From the NCBI RefSeq assembly GCF_038050375.1, contig NZ_CP150886.1, forward strand, positions 3,141,318 to 3,205,317: DNA of 64,000 nt, written 5' to 3'. The position numbers were made by a program, and so were the translations under genes. The DNA is from Okeanomitos corallinicola TIOX110 (GTDB lineage: Bacteria; Cyanobacteriota; Cyanobacteriia; Cyanobacteriales; Nostocaceae). Of this stretch, positions 49,721-58,503 are shown in pieces (the first letter of the stretch is position 1; each line of letters begins with the position of its first letter). A model generated the notes under the pieces. That model did no database searches, had not been told where the DNA came from, and was given only the letters and a program-made list of their open reading frames with translations.

Positions 49721-49815
49721 TCACTGCTTGGGAATGAGTATTAAAAATTAATTTATTGAACGATATAATATAAATAATAATTAGATTTTTCCAACCCATA
49801 AATAGAGTAAATATC

Positions 49816-50112
49816 ATGCAAGAACAATTAACAGACTATCAACAAGAACTAACAGAACGCATTTCTCATGTTGTAGATAAACTATTTCGAGGTAGTAGTT
49901 TCTACATGGTGAAATTAGATCAACATGAAATGACCGCAACATTAATAGAATTATTTAGCAGATTTTCACCAGAAGAAATGAGAGCAATTAAAGAACATGA
50001 TTTAACCAGAAGAATTGATAAAATTCTTGTGTTAGAAGCTGTTGCTGGGACATTAAACGATTTAACACCTGAAGAAATAGCGATTTTTGATGCAGCAGTA
50101 GCAGGAAAATAA
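49816..50112 (+). CDS. Probable antitoxin of a PIN-domain pair
   Basis: A 98-residue mostly helical acidic protein (TDYQQELTERISHVVDKLF; EMTATLIELFSRFSPEEMRA; DLTPEEIAIFDAAVAG). I do not recognise a DNA-binding fold. It is called an antitoxin because a PIN gene starts four bases after its stop. Spacing and coupling are typical of such modules. Confidence 0.6.
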   Translation: MQEQLTDYQQELTERISHVVDKLFRGSSFYMVKLDQHEMTATLIELFSRFSPEEMRAIKEHDLTRRIDKILVLEAVAGTLNDLTPEEIAIFDAAVAGK

Positions 50113-50116
50113 AACA

Positions 50117-50515
50117 GTGAATTATTTACTAGATTCAAATATCGTTAGTTACATTTTAAAAAAGAATGCCATTGTAGATAATAAACTCCGAGAAGTCAAT
50201 ATTCAGGGAGGAATGGTATTTATTAGCTGCATTACTTATTATGAAATCAAGAGAGGACTTTTATCTATTAATGCTGTAAAGCAATTGTCGGAATTTCATA
50301 TCTTTTTTCAAAAATATCAAACATTATTTTTAGATGATTTAGAAATTATTGAAAAATCCTGTGAAATTCATGCCAAATTAAAAGCCAAAGGTAAGCCTAT
50401 CCAAGATGCTGACATTTTAATAGCAGCTACAGCAATTGTCCGCGATTTAATTCTCGTTTCTAATGATTCTGATTTATTAAGAATTGAAGGACTTAAATTA
50501 GAAAATTGGTTGTGA
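50117..50515 (+). CDS. vapC: PIN-domain ribonuclease toxin (VapC family)
   Basis: The 132-residue protein starts at GTG 50117 (MNYLLDSNIVSYILKK) with the first catalytic Asp. It has the Glu in ISCITYYEIKRGLL, an Asp pair in GKPIQDADILIAATAIV and ILVSNDSDLLRIEGL near the end, so all PIN acidic positions are present. It is more like the tRNA(fMet)-type VapC in its DSNI start. It is followed at once by a repeat cluster. Confidence 0.88.
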   Translation: MNYLLDSNIVSYILKKNAIVDNKLREVNIQGGMVFISCITYYEIKRGLLSINAVKQLSEFHIFFQKYQTLFLDDLEIIEKSCEIHAKLKAKGKPIQDADILIAATAIVRDLILVSNDSDLLRIEGLKLENWL

Positions 50516-50519
50516 TAAA

Positions 50520-50715
50520 AATTTAGGAATAAGTTGGAATAGCGATAGCGTTCGCGGTAGCGTCTCGTTCGCATAGCGTTCCGAAGGAATAGAGATAGCG
50601 CGGCTAGTAATCACTGTTTGGGGATGTTGGGGTGCGATAGCGCAAGCGCTGCTGCAAGCAGTTCGTTTAAAATTAGGGTGGTTGTGAGCGATAGCGAAGC
50701 ACGACCTAGGAATTA
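50520..50715. repeat. Composite small dispersed repeat cluster
   Basis: Contains GCGATAGCG, CGCAAGCGCTGCTGCAAGC and ACCTAGGAATTAC units in the same order as 49549-49720. It separates convergent toxin-antitoxin modules. Confidence 0.7.
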
Positions 50716-50726
50716 CAATACACTAA

Positions 50727-51110
50727 TTATCTTTTATAAGGTTGAACTATGATTAAATCTGGAATAACAGCATAATGCTTAACATTAAATGTATGTAATG
50801 GTAAACCCAAAGAGATTGATGTTTGACCTATCAAAGCATCAATTAATCCAAGATTATGACTGAGATTATAATCTGCAAATGTTTCTAATGCTTGATCACA
50901 AGTTTCAGGTGTTGGCCAAATTACTTCAACATTAGCTATAAATTTGCGAATTTCCTGCAATTCCAACTTATTCTTACATCCTTGCATCAATTCCATCGCT
51001 ACATAACCAGGTAAAGCAATTTCTTCATCTCGCAAAGAACTTAACCAACTAATAGCAGGTGGATATTTACGCAGAAAGTCAATAACAATATCAGTATCTA
51101 GGAGAATCAT
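50727..51110 (-). CDS. vapC: PIN-domain ribonuclease toxin (VapC family)
   Basis: The ATG at 51110 (MILLDTDIVIDFLRKYPPA) is chosen because the upstream codons lie inside the antitoxin gene and do not resemble PIN sequence. The acidic residues are in place: LLDTDIVID, the Glu of GYVAMELMQG, and GLIDALIGQTSI and FNVKHYAVIPDL near the end. It overlaps the antitoxin gene by 20 bases. Length is about 127 residues, normal for VapC. Confidence 0.88.
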   Translation of the reverse strand: MILLDTDIVIDFLRKYPPAISWLSSLRDEEIALPGYVAMELMQGCKNKLELQEIRKFIANVEVIWPTPETCDQALETFADYNLSHNLGLIDALIGQTSISLGLPLHTFNVKHYAVIPDLIIVQPYKR

Positions 51111-51360
51111 GACCTCTCTTTTGGGACTGTTCACGCAACTGACGAGCGTAAGTAAGACTATCTGTAATATCGTCCCTTTCTTCCCATAAACCGATCAAAC
51201 TCGAATCAAGTAATTCACGAGCAGTTAATACCTTTTTCTTGGCAGGAAGAATGGATAATAAAACAATTACCTCTACCTTTTGTCCTGCTACCACAGGTAA
51301 ATTTTGAAAAGAGATTTCACCATTTTTCTCTATGGTTTTTTGTAACCTAATTGCTTGCAT
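51091..51360 (-). CDS. Antitoxin upstream of VapC
   Basis: The 89-residue protein starts MQAIRLQKTIEKNGEISFQN, followed by a strand-rich half (PVVAGQKVEVIVLLSI) and a helical C-terminal half with a basic end (QLREQSQKRGHDSPRY). The layout, DNA-binding or dimer part first and toxin-binding tail last, and its overlap with the PIN gene support an antitoxin role. Its start lies 33 bases beyond the end of the truncated toxin at 51393. Confidence 0.72.
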   Translation of the reverse strand: MQAIRLQKTIEKNGEISFQNLPVVAGQKVEVIVLLSILPAKKKVLTARELLDSSLIGLWEERDDITDSLTYARQLREQSQKRGHDSPRY

Positions 51361-51392
51361 AATTTTGTCATCCTTACAATAATAATACAATG

Positions 51393-51455
51393 CTAGTGTT
51401 TAATTAAACACATCTCTAAAATAGCACTGGGTGAAATCTCAATCCGGTATGCCAT
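51393..51455 (-). pseudogene. Truncated RelE/ParE toxin
   Basis: An ATG at 51455 inside the end of the Phd-type antitoxin opens MAYRIEISPSAILEMCLIKH and then stops. YRIEISPSAI is the usual start of RelE/ParE toxins that follow Phd/YefM antitoxins. Only about 15 of 85-95 residues remain before the sequence diverges. Confidence 0.7.
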
Positions 51456-51729
51456 ATTTTTCCTTAAATTCTGCAAATGCTTGATTTAAGGGCATACCCT
51501 CACCTTGTTCAAACTCATTTATACTTTGACGTATCTTAGCAATAGATTCTAGTAATTCCAGTCTATCAATCAGTTTTTGATAACTTTCAGCATCCTGAAC
51601 CACAGCAGCAGCTTTACCATTCACAGTCAGCACAATGGGAGATTGAGTTTCTTTTAACTTATCCAAAAACATCTTTGCTCCTCGCTGAAATTCTGATAAG
51701 GGGTGAATATCGCTCAAGCTAAACGTCAT
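51439..51729 (-). CDS. Phd/YefM family antitoxin
   Basis: The 96-residue protein has the Phd fold: HPLSEFQRGAKMFLDKLKET, then the PIVLTVNGKAAAVVQDAESY strand-helix, and a C-terminal toxin-binding helix (IRQSINEFEQGEGMPLNQAF). It should bind its own promoter and a RelE/ParE partner. That partner is reduced to 20 codons overlapping the end of this gene, so the antitoxin is an orphan. The ATG at 51729 is unambiguous. Confidence 0.88.
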   Translation of the reverse strand: MTFSLSDIHPLSEFQRGAKMFLDKLKETQSPIVLTVNGKAAAVVQDAESYQKLIDRLELLESIAKIRQSINEFEQGEGMPLNQAFAEFKEKYGIPD

Positions 51730-51813
51730 AATTTCAATAAATTATTTGATAATTTAATGTTAATTGTATGAAAATATTTTGTCAAGGGAAAATATAGCTG
51801 TTTTGGGAGGTGA

Positions 51814-51886
51814 GCGATAGCGACGCGCTGCTGCAAGCAATTCGCCTATTTTGTAGGGTGCGTTAATGAAATGTAACGCACCTTTT
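51814..51886. repeat. 73-bp dispersed repeat, copy 2
   Basis: Near-identical to 48663-48735, including the 9-bp hairpin (51857-51865 with 51874-51882). The surrounding 396 bases (51730-52125) hold no other gene; their right part is presumably the left end of the TnpB element. Confidence 0.85.
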
Positions 51887-52125
51887 GAAGGGTAATTAGA
51901 TTTTAGCGCGATCGCCAATATTGTAGATTGAGTTGAAGTATTGGTAAACTTCGCCGAATTTATAGACAAATATAGTCATATATAGTCATTAATCACACAG
52001 AAGTCAGCTAAAATAACTCATATAGACTTTCTTGTGCAAAGGGAACTGAGCAAGAATTTTGTGCATTATCAGATCTAAGATATGTTAGTATATATGGGCG
52101 AATATTCATAGAAACTAGCTAGTGT

Positions 52126-53355
52126 ATGCAAGTAGTCGAGCGGCATATCATTCAAAGAAATCATCCCCATTATCAGGAGATTGATAAATTATGTTTTGCT
52201 GCCAAAAACCTCTACAATTATGCTAACTTTCACATTCGCCAAAGTTTCATCTTTGCTCAAAAATACCTCGATTACAATTGTTTAGCAAAACAGTTAAAAG
52301 CGACAGAACCATACCGAGTCTTACCAGCCAAAGTTGCCCAACAAGTATTATTAGGACTACATCGCAACTGGTTAAGTTTTTTTGCAGCAATTAAAGCTTA
52401 TGCAGAAGATAAATCTAAATTTTTAGGTAGACCCAAATTACCTAAATATAAACACAAAGAAAAAGGCAGACATTTATTAGTTTACACAGCCCAAGCAGTG
52501 AGTAAACCCAAAATGAAATCTGGGTTGATTCATCTGTCACAAACACAGATTCACATTCCTACAAAAGTAGATTATTGTTATCTAAATCAAGTAAGAATTG
52601 TCCCCAAGATTGACCATTATGTAGTAGAAGTTGTCTATGAAAAAGAGGAAACAGATTATGGTTTAGACAGTAATGCTATTGCAGCGATTGATTTAGGCAT
52701 AGATAATCTAGCAACCTTAACATCAAACCAGCCGGGATTTATACCAGTTCTGGTTTCCGGGCGGATTATCAAATCAATTAATCGTTATTACAATCAAAGA
52801 AAAGCCAATTTACAATCTTTACTACCTGCACATCAAAAGACCTCTAAACGACTACAAAGTTTAACTAAAAAACGGAATTTTCGAGTAGATGATTATCTGC
52901 ATAAAGCCAGTCGCTTAATTATTAACCATTTAGTCAAGTGTGGAATTGGAACTTTAGTAATAGGTCAAAATTCCTTGTGGAAACAGAATGTGAATTTGGG
53001 CAGTAGAAATAATCAAAACTTTGTTTGTATTCCTCATAGCCGATTTGTAAAGCAGTTGAGTTATAAAGCGAAATTAGTAGGGATGAAGGTGTTAGTTTCT
53101 GAGGAGTCCTACACTTCTGTAGCTTCTTTTTTAGACCAAGATGTGATTCCTACTTATGGCAAAGTTGACTCGAAAGAAGTTAAATTTAGTGGTCGCAGAA
53201 TCAAAAGTAAACTTTATAGAGCAGGTAATGGTTTATTCATTCATGCTGATGTCAATGGTAGTTTGAATATTTTACGTAAAGTAGTCCCGACAGCTTTTAG
53301 TCTAGGGATAGGGGGCGTTGTAGTCCGCCCCGTCGGGGTTATTCCCGACAAATGA
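52126..53355 (+). CDS. tnpB: IS200/IS605-family TnpB (RNA-guided nuclease type), no TnpA
   Basis: The 409-residue protein has an N-terminal helical region (KLCFAAKNLYNYANFHIRQS), RPKLPKYKHK, and a RuvC-like domain. D189 (AIDLGIDNLATL) and D375 (HADVNGSLNIL) are the first and third catalytic positions. The usual RuvC-II Glu region reads VIGQNSLWKQ (Q281), with no Glu; E326/E327 (SEESYTSVASFLD) might substitute. The CxxC zinc finger is absent. TnpB enzymes use an RNA read from the element's right end to cut target DNA. No tnpA lies nearby, so the element is non-autonomous. The end of the gene is hairpin-rich. Confidence 0.85.
   Translation: MQVVERHIIQRNHPHYQEIDKLCFAAKNLYNYANFHIRQSFIFAQKYLDYNCLAKQLKATEPYRVLPAKVAQQVLLGLHRNWLSFFAAIKAYAEDKSKFLGRPKLPKYKHKEKGRHLLVYTAQAVSKPKMKSGLIHLSQTQIHIPTKVDYCYLNQVRIVPKIDHYVVEVVYEKEETDYGLDSNAIAAIDLGIDNLATLTSNQPGFIPVLVSGRIIKSINRYYNQRKANLQSLLPAHQKTSKRLQSLTKKRNFRVDDYLHKASRLIINHLVKCGIGTLVIGQNSLWKQNVNLGSRNNQNFVCIPHSRFVKQLSYKAKLVGMKVLVSEESYTSVASFLDQDVIPTYGKVDSKEVKFSGRRIKSKLYRAGNGLFIHADVNGSLNILRKVVPTAFSLGIGGVVVRPVGVIPDK
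53290..53352 (+). ncRNA. Candidate right-end guide-RNA scaffold of the TnpB element
   Basis: The last 60 bases of tnpB contain nested GC-rich hairpins, such as CCCCGTCGGGG and TCGGGGTTATTCCCGA, in otherwise AT-rich DNA. TnpB guide RNAs are usually encoded at this place, overlapping the gene's 3' end. The exact RNA ends and the guide cannot be fixed by eye. Confidence 0.45.
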
Positions 53356-53711
53356 AAGGCATGAGATATTTGTCTATGTTTTTTGGAACTATGAAACCCA
53401 GCAGTTTCTCGTTAATTGGTTTGTAGTCAGTTAGGGATGATTTTGACAAAAATCTGCATTCACCGCACCTAAAGTTTATAATCCTAAAATGGTTAAATCC
53501 TGTGGGGTGGTCATCTTGCCCGCCAGACTTATACAAATTAAATGCACAACAGCTTATAACACGAAGGAAGAAGAGTTGAGAAATTTTACCTAAGTTCCAC
53601 TAACTGCCATTAAAAACCCAAAAATCCTGACTTCTGACTCCTTGAACTTCTGAATACTGTTATGGGGCTAAAATATAAAAAACATTTTTGATCAAAGTGA
53701 ATTAAACAGCC
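53356..53711. other. Gene-free stretch after tnpB
   Basis: 356 bases that include the probable right boundary of the TnpB element and a partial GCCCGCC palindrome near 53510. No gene is visible. Confidence 0.4.
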
Positions 53712-54257
53712 GTGAGTCAAACCGAGACAAAGGCACAAAACAACGAAAGCACATATTACGCTTTACTAGGACTCCATCCCTCAGCGTCCGTAATTGATAT
53801 CCGTCGCGCTTATCGGGAATTGAGTAAACAGTATCACCCAGATACAACAGAACTACCTGCTACAGTTGCTACTGACAAATTTCAGCAAATTAACGAAGCC
53901 TATGCCACTTTAAGCCATCCAGAGCGACGTTTAAGTTATGATGTCAAAATTGGTTATTCTCGTTTTGGGATAATTCAAGCACCAACAGATTTGAACCATC
54001 CTGCACATCAACCATACAACTTTTCTAAATCAATGTATTTGGATGCAAGCGATCGCCCCCTATCATCCGGAGAAATCTTTGTATTATTTGTGTTAGGTTT
54101 AACCTTTGTAGGCTGTTTAGTATTGGCGATCGCCATTGCTGTTATTCGTGGTGACACAAATTTACAAACACAACTTCCCACCCTGAATACACAACAGCAA
54201 ATTACACATATTTCTCAACTTTCCCAAACAACAGCAAACACTACTTTTGACTTTTGA
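53712..54257 (+). CDS. J-domain (DnaJ-like) membrane protein
   Basis: The GTG at 53712 gives MSQTETKAQNNESTYYALLG. The J-domain (residues 14-80) has the HPD motif in YRELSKQYHPDTTE and the helix IV end AYATLSHPERRLSYDVKIG. One membrane segment (VLFVLGLTFVGCLVLAIAIA) lies near residues 140-160, with a polar tail. It probably recruits a DnaK to the membrane. It is not full-length DnaJ: no Gly/Phe-rich region or zinc fingers are present. A DUF3143 gene starts seven bases downstream, a common cyanobacterial pair. Confidence 0.87.
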   Translation: MSQTETKAQNNESTYYALLGLHPSASVIDIRRAYRELSKQYHPDTTELPATVATDKFQQINEAYATLSHPERRLSYDVKIGYSRFGIIQAPTDLNHPAHQPYNFSKSMYLDASDRPLSSGEIFVLFVLGLTFVGCLVLAIAIAVIRGDTNLQTQLPTLNTQQQITHISQLSQTTANTTFDF

Positions 54258-54264
54258 ATTAATT

Positions 54265-54531
54265 ATGCTTCCCTCCAACAAACCTTTATACAGTCACCCG
54301 CTACCACAAATTGAACAATGGCTAAAAGACCAAGGTTGTCAACAAGATGAAACAGAATTACATTGTTGGCGCTTACAAAAAAGCAGTTGGCAAGCCGAGA
54401 TTTGGTTAGATATTGAACAAATTGCCGTCAGATATATTCAAGCAAGTGAAAACGGTCAAGATATTCAACGCTCCTTCAAATATTCTCTCAGTCGAGAAGA
54501 CATTCAAGCCGCAATTTTTGCAGGCCCTTAA
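54265..54531 (+). CDS. DUF3143 domain-containing protein
   Basis: The 88-residue protein has the family pattern PLPQIEQWLKDQGCQQDE, ELHCWRLQKSSWQAEIWLD and an RYIQASENGQD strand with an SLSREDIQAAIFAGP end. It is a cyanobacteria- and plastid-linked small protein of unknown role. The ATG at 54265 (MLPSNKP) is preferred, because an in-frame codon at 54247 lies within the dnaJ-like gene. It is probably co-transcribed with that gene. Confidence 0.78.
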   Translation: MLPSNKPLYSHPLPQIEQWLKDQGCQQDETELHCWRLQKSSWQAEIWLDIEQIAVRYIQASENGQDIQRSFKYSLSREDIQAAIFAGP

Positions 54532-54575
54532 TTATTAGTTATTAGTTAATTTTACCCAATCACGAATCAACATTT

Positions 54576-55325
54576 CTAAACCTTACCAAACCGTCTTTCT
54601 CGCTGTTGATAAGCACATAAAGCGCGGTGAAACTCCCTTCTATCAAAATCTGGCCAGAGAGTATCAGTAATATAAATTTCACCATAGGCCATTTGCCAAA
54701 GTAAGAAATTAGAAAGTCTCATTTCTCCACTGGTACGGATCAATAAATCTGGATCAGCTATACCTGCTGTATATAAATGACTGGCAAATAATTCTTCCGA
54801 AATATCCTCTGGCTTTAAAATACCATCCTGTACCTTGTGAGCGATCGCTCGACAAGCCTGTAAAATTTCCTGTCTACCGCCATAATTAGTAGCAACTGTA
54901 AACTTAATACTTTGATTATTCTTAGTTTCTGCCATCGAGTAGGAAATTTCTGCTTGCAGTGCTGTTGGTAAAGCCTCTAAATTACCCACAAACTGAATCT
55001 GCACATTTTCCTCCACCATTTCCCGCAATTCCTGACGTAAAACCCGCTGGAACAAACTCATCAAAAACTCTACCTCTTCCTGTGGCCTCTTCCAGTTTTC
55101 AGTCGAAAAAGCATAAGCAGTTAGAGCCTTAATTCCCCAGTCCTGACAACAGCGTAACAAATCCTTGAGAGCATCAACACCCCGCTTATGACCCATAATT
55201 CTGGGTAGACCTTGACGTTTAGCCCATCTACCATTGCCATCCATAATCACCGCAACGTGCTGGGGAAGTAAATCTTTTTGTAAATCAGAAGGTAAATATA
55301 GCAGTTCAGTATCTTGTGTAGTCAT
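54576..55325 (-). CDS. uppS: Isoprenyl transferase (undecaprenyl diphosphate synthase type)
   Basis: A cis-prenyltransferase that makes the C55 lipid carrier for cell-wall and glycan synthesis. The 249-residue protein has the catalytic Asp D29 in [17 protein letters not shown], then [28 protein letters not shown] and the C-terminal [18 protein letters not shown]. Its ATG overlaps the end of the cdaA gene by four bases, so it is translationally coupled. The order lysA-cdaA-uppS links peptidoglycan precursor and c-di-AMP genes. Confidence 0.95.
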   Translation of the reverse strand: MTTQDTELLYLPSDLQKDLLPQHVAVIMDGNGRWAKRQGLPRIMGHKRGVDALKDLLRCCQDWGIKALTAYAFSTENWKRPQEEVEFLMSLFQRVLRQELREMVEENVQIQFVGNLEALPTALQAEISYSMAETKNNQSIKFTVATNYGGRQEILQACRAIAHKVQDGILKPEDISEELFASHLYTAGIADPDLLIRTSGEMRLSNFLLWQMAYGEIYITDTLWPDFDRREFHRALCAYQQRERRFGKV

Positions 55326-56260
55326 TTTTCGGTCTTATTTTTTTGGCGAGAAGCAGACAATGGTAATCTGAGTAAACGTGAAATCAAAGTTAGTGTTTTG
55401 CTAGTAACTTGACTAATAAAACTGAAAAGACCCGGTGCGACAGCTTCCCGATCGACAGTTGGCGAAAATCGAGCTTCTAAAGACTCCTTTAACTTTCTAA
55501 TAGTCAATGGACGATATAAAGTTCCTCGTTCGGCTAAGGAAATAGAACCCGTTTCTTCTGATACAACGACACAGATACAATTTTCGACTCGCTCAGTAAT
55601 TCCCATTGCTGCTCGGTGGCGTGTACCCAATTGCCGCGAAGCTGTGCGCCCTGAAAGTGGTAAAATTATACCCGATGAAACAATCCGCGAACCACGGATT
55701 AAAGTTGCTCCATCATGTAATAAAGTTTTAGGTTGAAAAATTGTCTGGATCAGTTCTTTAGAAACTTCCGCATTTAATTTAACTCCAGGGACAGAAAAAT
55801 CACGCTCATCAATTGGCCCTGAAGTTTCCAAAATTAGTAAAGCACCAATCCGATTTTTTGATAGTTCTTTAACAGCATCAACAATTTCATCAATGACGCT
55901 ATCAGATTTGGGAATTGCCAAGCGGTGGGGTTGAAATAACTGCCGAAATTCGCCCCTTCCCAGTTGTTCGAGGAAACGGCGAAACTCAGAATGAAGAGCT
56001 ACGGCCATAGCCACAGCACAACCAATTACCAGCTTTTCTAAAACAAAATTGAGTAGAGGTAGTCCTAAAGTACCGCTGAATGCTGAAGCCAGCATTAAAA
56101 TGATAAATCCCCGTACCATCCATAATGTGCGGCGTTCACTAATAATCACTAGAATCATGTATGTTAACGCCAGCACTAACAGAATATCCAGAGTCCCAAG
56201 CAGCAAGGACTGTGACCATCCCAAGTTTGTCGTCAGCCATTGCTTCCACCAATCTCTCAT
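55322..56260 (-). CDS. cdaA: Diadenylate cyclase CdaA
   Basis: CdaA condenses two ATP into the second messenger c-di-AMP, which controls potassium and osmotic balance. The 312-residue protein has three N-terminal membrane segments ([51 protein letters not shown]). A DAC domain follows with the DGA motif ([11 protein letters not shown]) and the RHR motif ([12 protein letters not shown]). A C-terminal helical extension of about 50 residues is present. It lies between lysA (97 bases upstream) and uppS (4-base overlap). Confidence 0.93.
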   Translation of the reverse strand: MRDWWKQWLTTNLGWSQSLLLGTLDILLVLALTYMILVIISERRTLWMVRGFIILMLASAFSGTLGLPLLNFVLEKLVIGCAVAMAVALHSEFRRFLEQLGRGEFRQLFQPHRLAIPKSDSVIDEIVDAVKELSKNRIGALLILETSGPIDERDFSVPGVKLNAEVSKELIQTIFQPKTLLHDGATLIRGSRIVSSGIILPLSGRTASRQLGTRHRAAMGITERVENCICVVVSEETGSISLAERGTLYRPLTIRKLKESLEARFSPTVDREAVAPGLFSFISQVTSKTLTLISRLLRLPLSASRQKNKTEK

Positions 56261-56276
56261 GACATCTGGATTCTAA

Positions 56277-56321
56277 TAGTCATTGATCATTAGTCATTAA
56301 TCATTAGTCATTCGTCATTGG
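56277..56321. repeat. TCATTAG-type heptamer array between lysA and cdaA
   Basis: About five imperfect heptamers (TCATTAG, TCATTAA, TCATTCG) in the 96-base gap within a probable operon. Confidence 0.75.
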
Positions 56322-56356
56322 TTTTTAGCTAATGACTAATAACCAAGAACAAATGA

Positions 56357-57748
56357 CTATTTTAGTCTTTCTGGTAGGCAATCTTGTCGAATTATGTCTT
56401 CATAAGTTTCCCGCTGCAAAATTAAATTTGCTTCCCCATTGGCCACTAAAACAGCTGCTGGTCGGGGTAAACGGTTGTAGTTAGATGCCATACTGTAATT
56501 GTATGCACCAGTTGCCATAACTACGAGAATATCCCCTGGTTCAGTTTTGGGCAGTTGGGCATTTTTAATCAGAATATCTCCTGATTCACAATGTTTACCT
56601 GCTAATGTGACTGTTTGTGTCAAAGGAACAGACATTTTGTTAGCAACTACCGCTCGATAAACTGATTGATAAGTAATGGGGCGAGGATTATCAGACATTC
56701 CCCCGTCAATTGTGACATAGGTACGAATATCAGGAATGGTTTTAGCTGAACCAATAGTGTAAGCGGTAACGCAAGCTGTGGCAATTAGCGATCGCCCTGG
56801 TTCACACAAAAGTTTGGGTAAGGGCAAGTTTTCCGCTGCACAAGCTGCTTGTACTACTTCACAAATCGCCTTTGACCATTCTTCAATGCTTGGGGGATCA
56901 TCTGATTCTGTATATTTAATTCCTAATCCACCACCAACATTTAACTCTGTCAATTCTAAGTTATACTTTTTCGCATCTCGCAACCACTGTACCATTACAG
57001 CACCCAAATCTCGATGGGGTTGGCGCTCAAAAATTTGTGAGCCAATATGAGCGTGTACACCCACACAGTTTAAACTTGGTTGTTTACTCACATAAGCAAA
57101 CACTTCATCTAAATCATTGGGATCAAAACCAAATTTACTATCTAAGTGTCCAGTCCGAATATATTCATGGGTATGGCATTCAATACCTGGAGTTAACCGC
57201 AGCATAATGCGGGTTGATGAATCTGTACTTGCCAGTTCCACCAAAGTTTTTAATTCATACCAGTTATCTACAACAATGGTACAACCAGATTCGATCGCAA
57301 AAATTAGCTCATGACGAGATTTATTGTTTCCATGTAGATAGATTTTTTCGGGATTCATCCCCGCTTGAATAGCGGTATAAAGCTCTCCCCCAGATACTAC
57401 ATCTATTCCTAAACCTTCTGAGGCAACAATGGCACAAACTGCTAAACAGTTCCAGGCTTTGGAAGCGTACAATACTTGAGATTCACCTTTATAGTATTGT
57501 TTGAATGTATCGCGGTACTGTTGGCAAGCGGCCCGCAAGGTTACTTCATCTAAAATGTAGAGGGGTGAACCAAACTGCTGGACTAGGGTTTTGACATCAC
57601 ACCCACCAATTTCCAGAAAATCTTGGCGATTAACTCTGGCAGTCAAAGGTAATAATTCTTGATTAGGAGAAACAGTTGTATCACCACTGCTTGTAGATAA
57701 ATATTGATTGCCAGAAGGTTGAACCCCGACCAGGTGAGTCGTTACCAT
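56357..57748 (-). CDS. lysA: Diaminopimelate decarboxylase
   Basis: LysA converts meso-diaminopimelate to lysine using PLP. The 463-residue protein has the PLP lysine K97 (YASKAWN), VVSGGELYTAIQAGM, HAHIGSQIFER, LNVGGGLGIKY, the LLCEPGRSLIA phosphate loop and the catalytic CESGD motif. An N-terminal extension of about 30 residues (SGNQYLSTSSGDTT) precedes the conserved part, as in other cyanobacteria. It heads the lysA-cdaA-uppS cluster. Confidence 0.95.
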   Translation of the reverse strand: MVTTHLVGVQPSGNQYLSTSSGDTTVSPNQELLPLTARVNRQDFLEIGGCDVKTLVQQFGSPLYILDEVTLRAACQQYRDTFKQYYKGESQVLYASKAWNCLAVCAIVASEGLGIDVVSGGELYTAIQAGMNPEKIYLHGNNKSRHELIFAIESGCTIVVDNWYELKTLVELASTDSSTRIMLRLTPGIECHTHEYIRTGHLDSKFGFDPNDLDEVFAYVSKQPSLNCVGVHAHIGSQIFERQPHRDLGAVMVQWLRDAKKYNLELTELNVGGGLGIKYTESDDPPSIEEWSKAICEVVQAACAAENLPLPKLLCEPGRSLIATACVTAYTIGSAKTIPDIRTYVTIDGGMSDNPRPITYQSVYRAVVANKMSVPLTQTVTLAGKHCESGDILIKNAQLPKTEPGDILVVMATGAYNYSMASNYNRLPRPAAVLVANGEANLILQRETYEDIIRQDCLPERLK

Positions 57749-57936
57749 ATTTAATAAAATTTGTCCTTGTTAAATTTTCAAGCGTGATTTACGCTCCCGA
57801 TTCTCAGTTTACTGCTTTATTGGTAATTGCACATGGGGCATTGGGTATGGGTATTGGGCATTAGTAAAAAATCTTTTCTCTCTTTGTTTCCCCTACCTCC
57901 CCTGTTACTTGTTACCTATTACCTGTTCCCTAAATT

Positions 57937-58503
57937 GTGAAATTAACAGCTTTACAAATTCAATCCCTCAACTTAGAGCATTTAAGTAGTCTACTAGAAC
58001 TTGATCAGGTATGTTTTGATGGTTTATGGACTATGGATGGCTACCGTCGGGAGTTGGAAAGTCCTAATAGCCATTTTTTGGGAATATTTCCGCCTTTTTC
58101 GAGTGAATTATTGGGAATGGGTTGTTTTTGGTCAATTTTAGAGGAAGCACATATTACTATTTTGGCGGTTCATCCTCAATATCAACATCAAGGTTTGGGA
58201 CAGGCTTTGTTGTATTCTCTGTTGAAGGCGGCTAGTGATCTTGGTTTGGAACGAGCAACTTTAGAAGTTCGAGTTTCTAACCAGGCTGCAATTTCTCTAT
58301 ATCAAAAGTTTGGCTTTAAAACTGCTGGTAAACGCCCCCGCTACTACAAAGATAATCATGAAGATGCTTTGATTTTGTGGCTTTCTGATTTGCAGTATCC
58401 CAATTTTGAGCAAACTGTTAATGATTGGTATAAAATGGTTAGCGATCGCCTGGCTAAATCTGCTTGGACTTTATCCTTGGATGAGACATTAGATTGCAAA
58501 TAA
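57937..58503 (+). CDS. rimI: Ribosomal protein alanine N-acetyltransferase (RimI-like)
   Basis: A GNAT acetyltransferase of 188 residues starting at GTG 57937 (MKLTALQIQSLNLEHL). It has the acetyl-CoA loop HPQYQHQGLGQALLYSLLKA, the ATLEVRVSNQAAISLYQKFG strand-helix typical of RimI, and RPRYYKDNHEDALIL. RimI acetylates the N-terminus of ribosomal protein S18; other substrates are possible. The last 35 residues extend beyond E. coli RimI. Heptamer-like ATTACCTGTT repeats lie upstream. Confidence 0.87.
   Translation: MKLTALQIQSLNLEHLSSLLELDQVCFDGLWTMDGYRRELESPNSHFLGIFPPFSSELLGMGCFWSILEEAHITILAVHPQYQHQGLGQALLYSLLKAASDLGLERATLEVRVSNQAAISLYQKFGFKTAGKRPRYYKDNHEDALILWLSDLQYPNFEQTVNDWYKMVSDRLAKSAWTLSLDETLDCK

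Noticed and set aside
48656-51886. Regularly repeated GC-rich units as a CRISPR array
   Set aside because: The units vary in length and order, lie singly between genes, and have no equal-size spacers or cas genes; they are small dispersed repeats.
51760-51969. 69-codon frame on the minus strand over the repeat region
   Set aside because: It is made mostly of dispersed repeat sequence and has no conserved-looking protein pattern.
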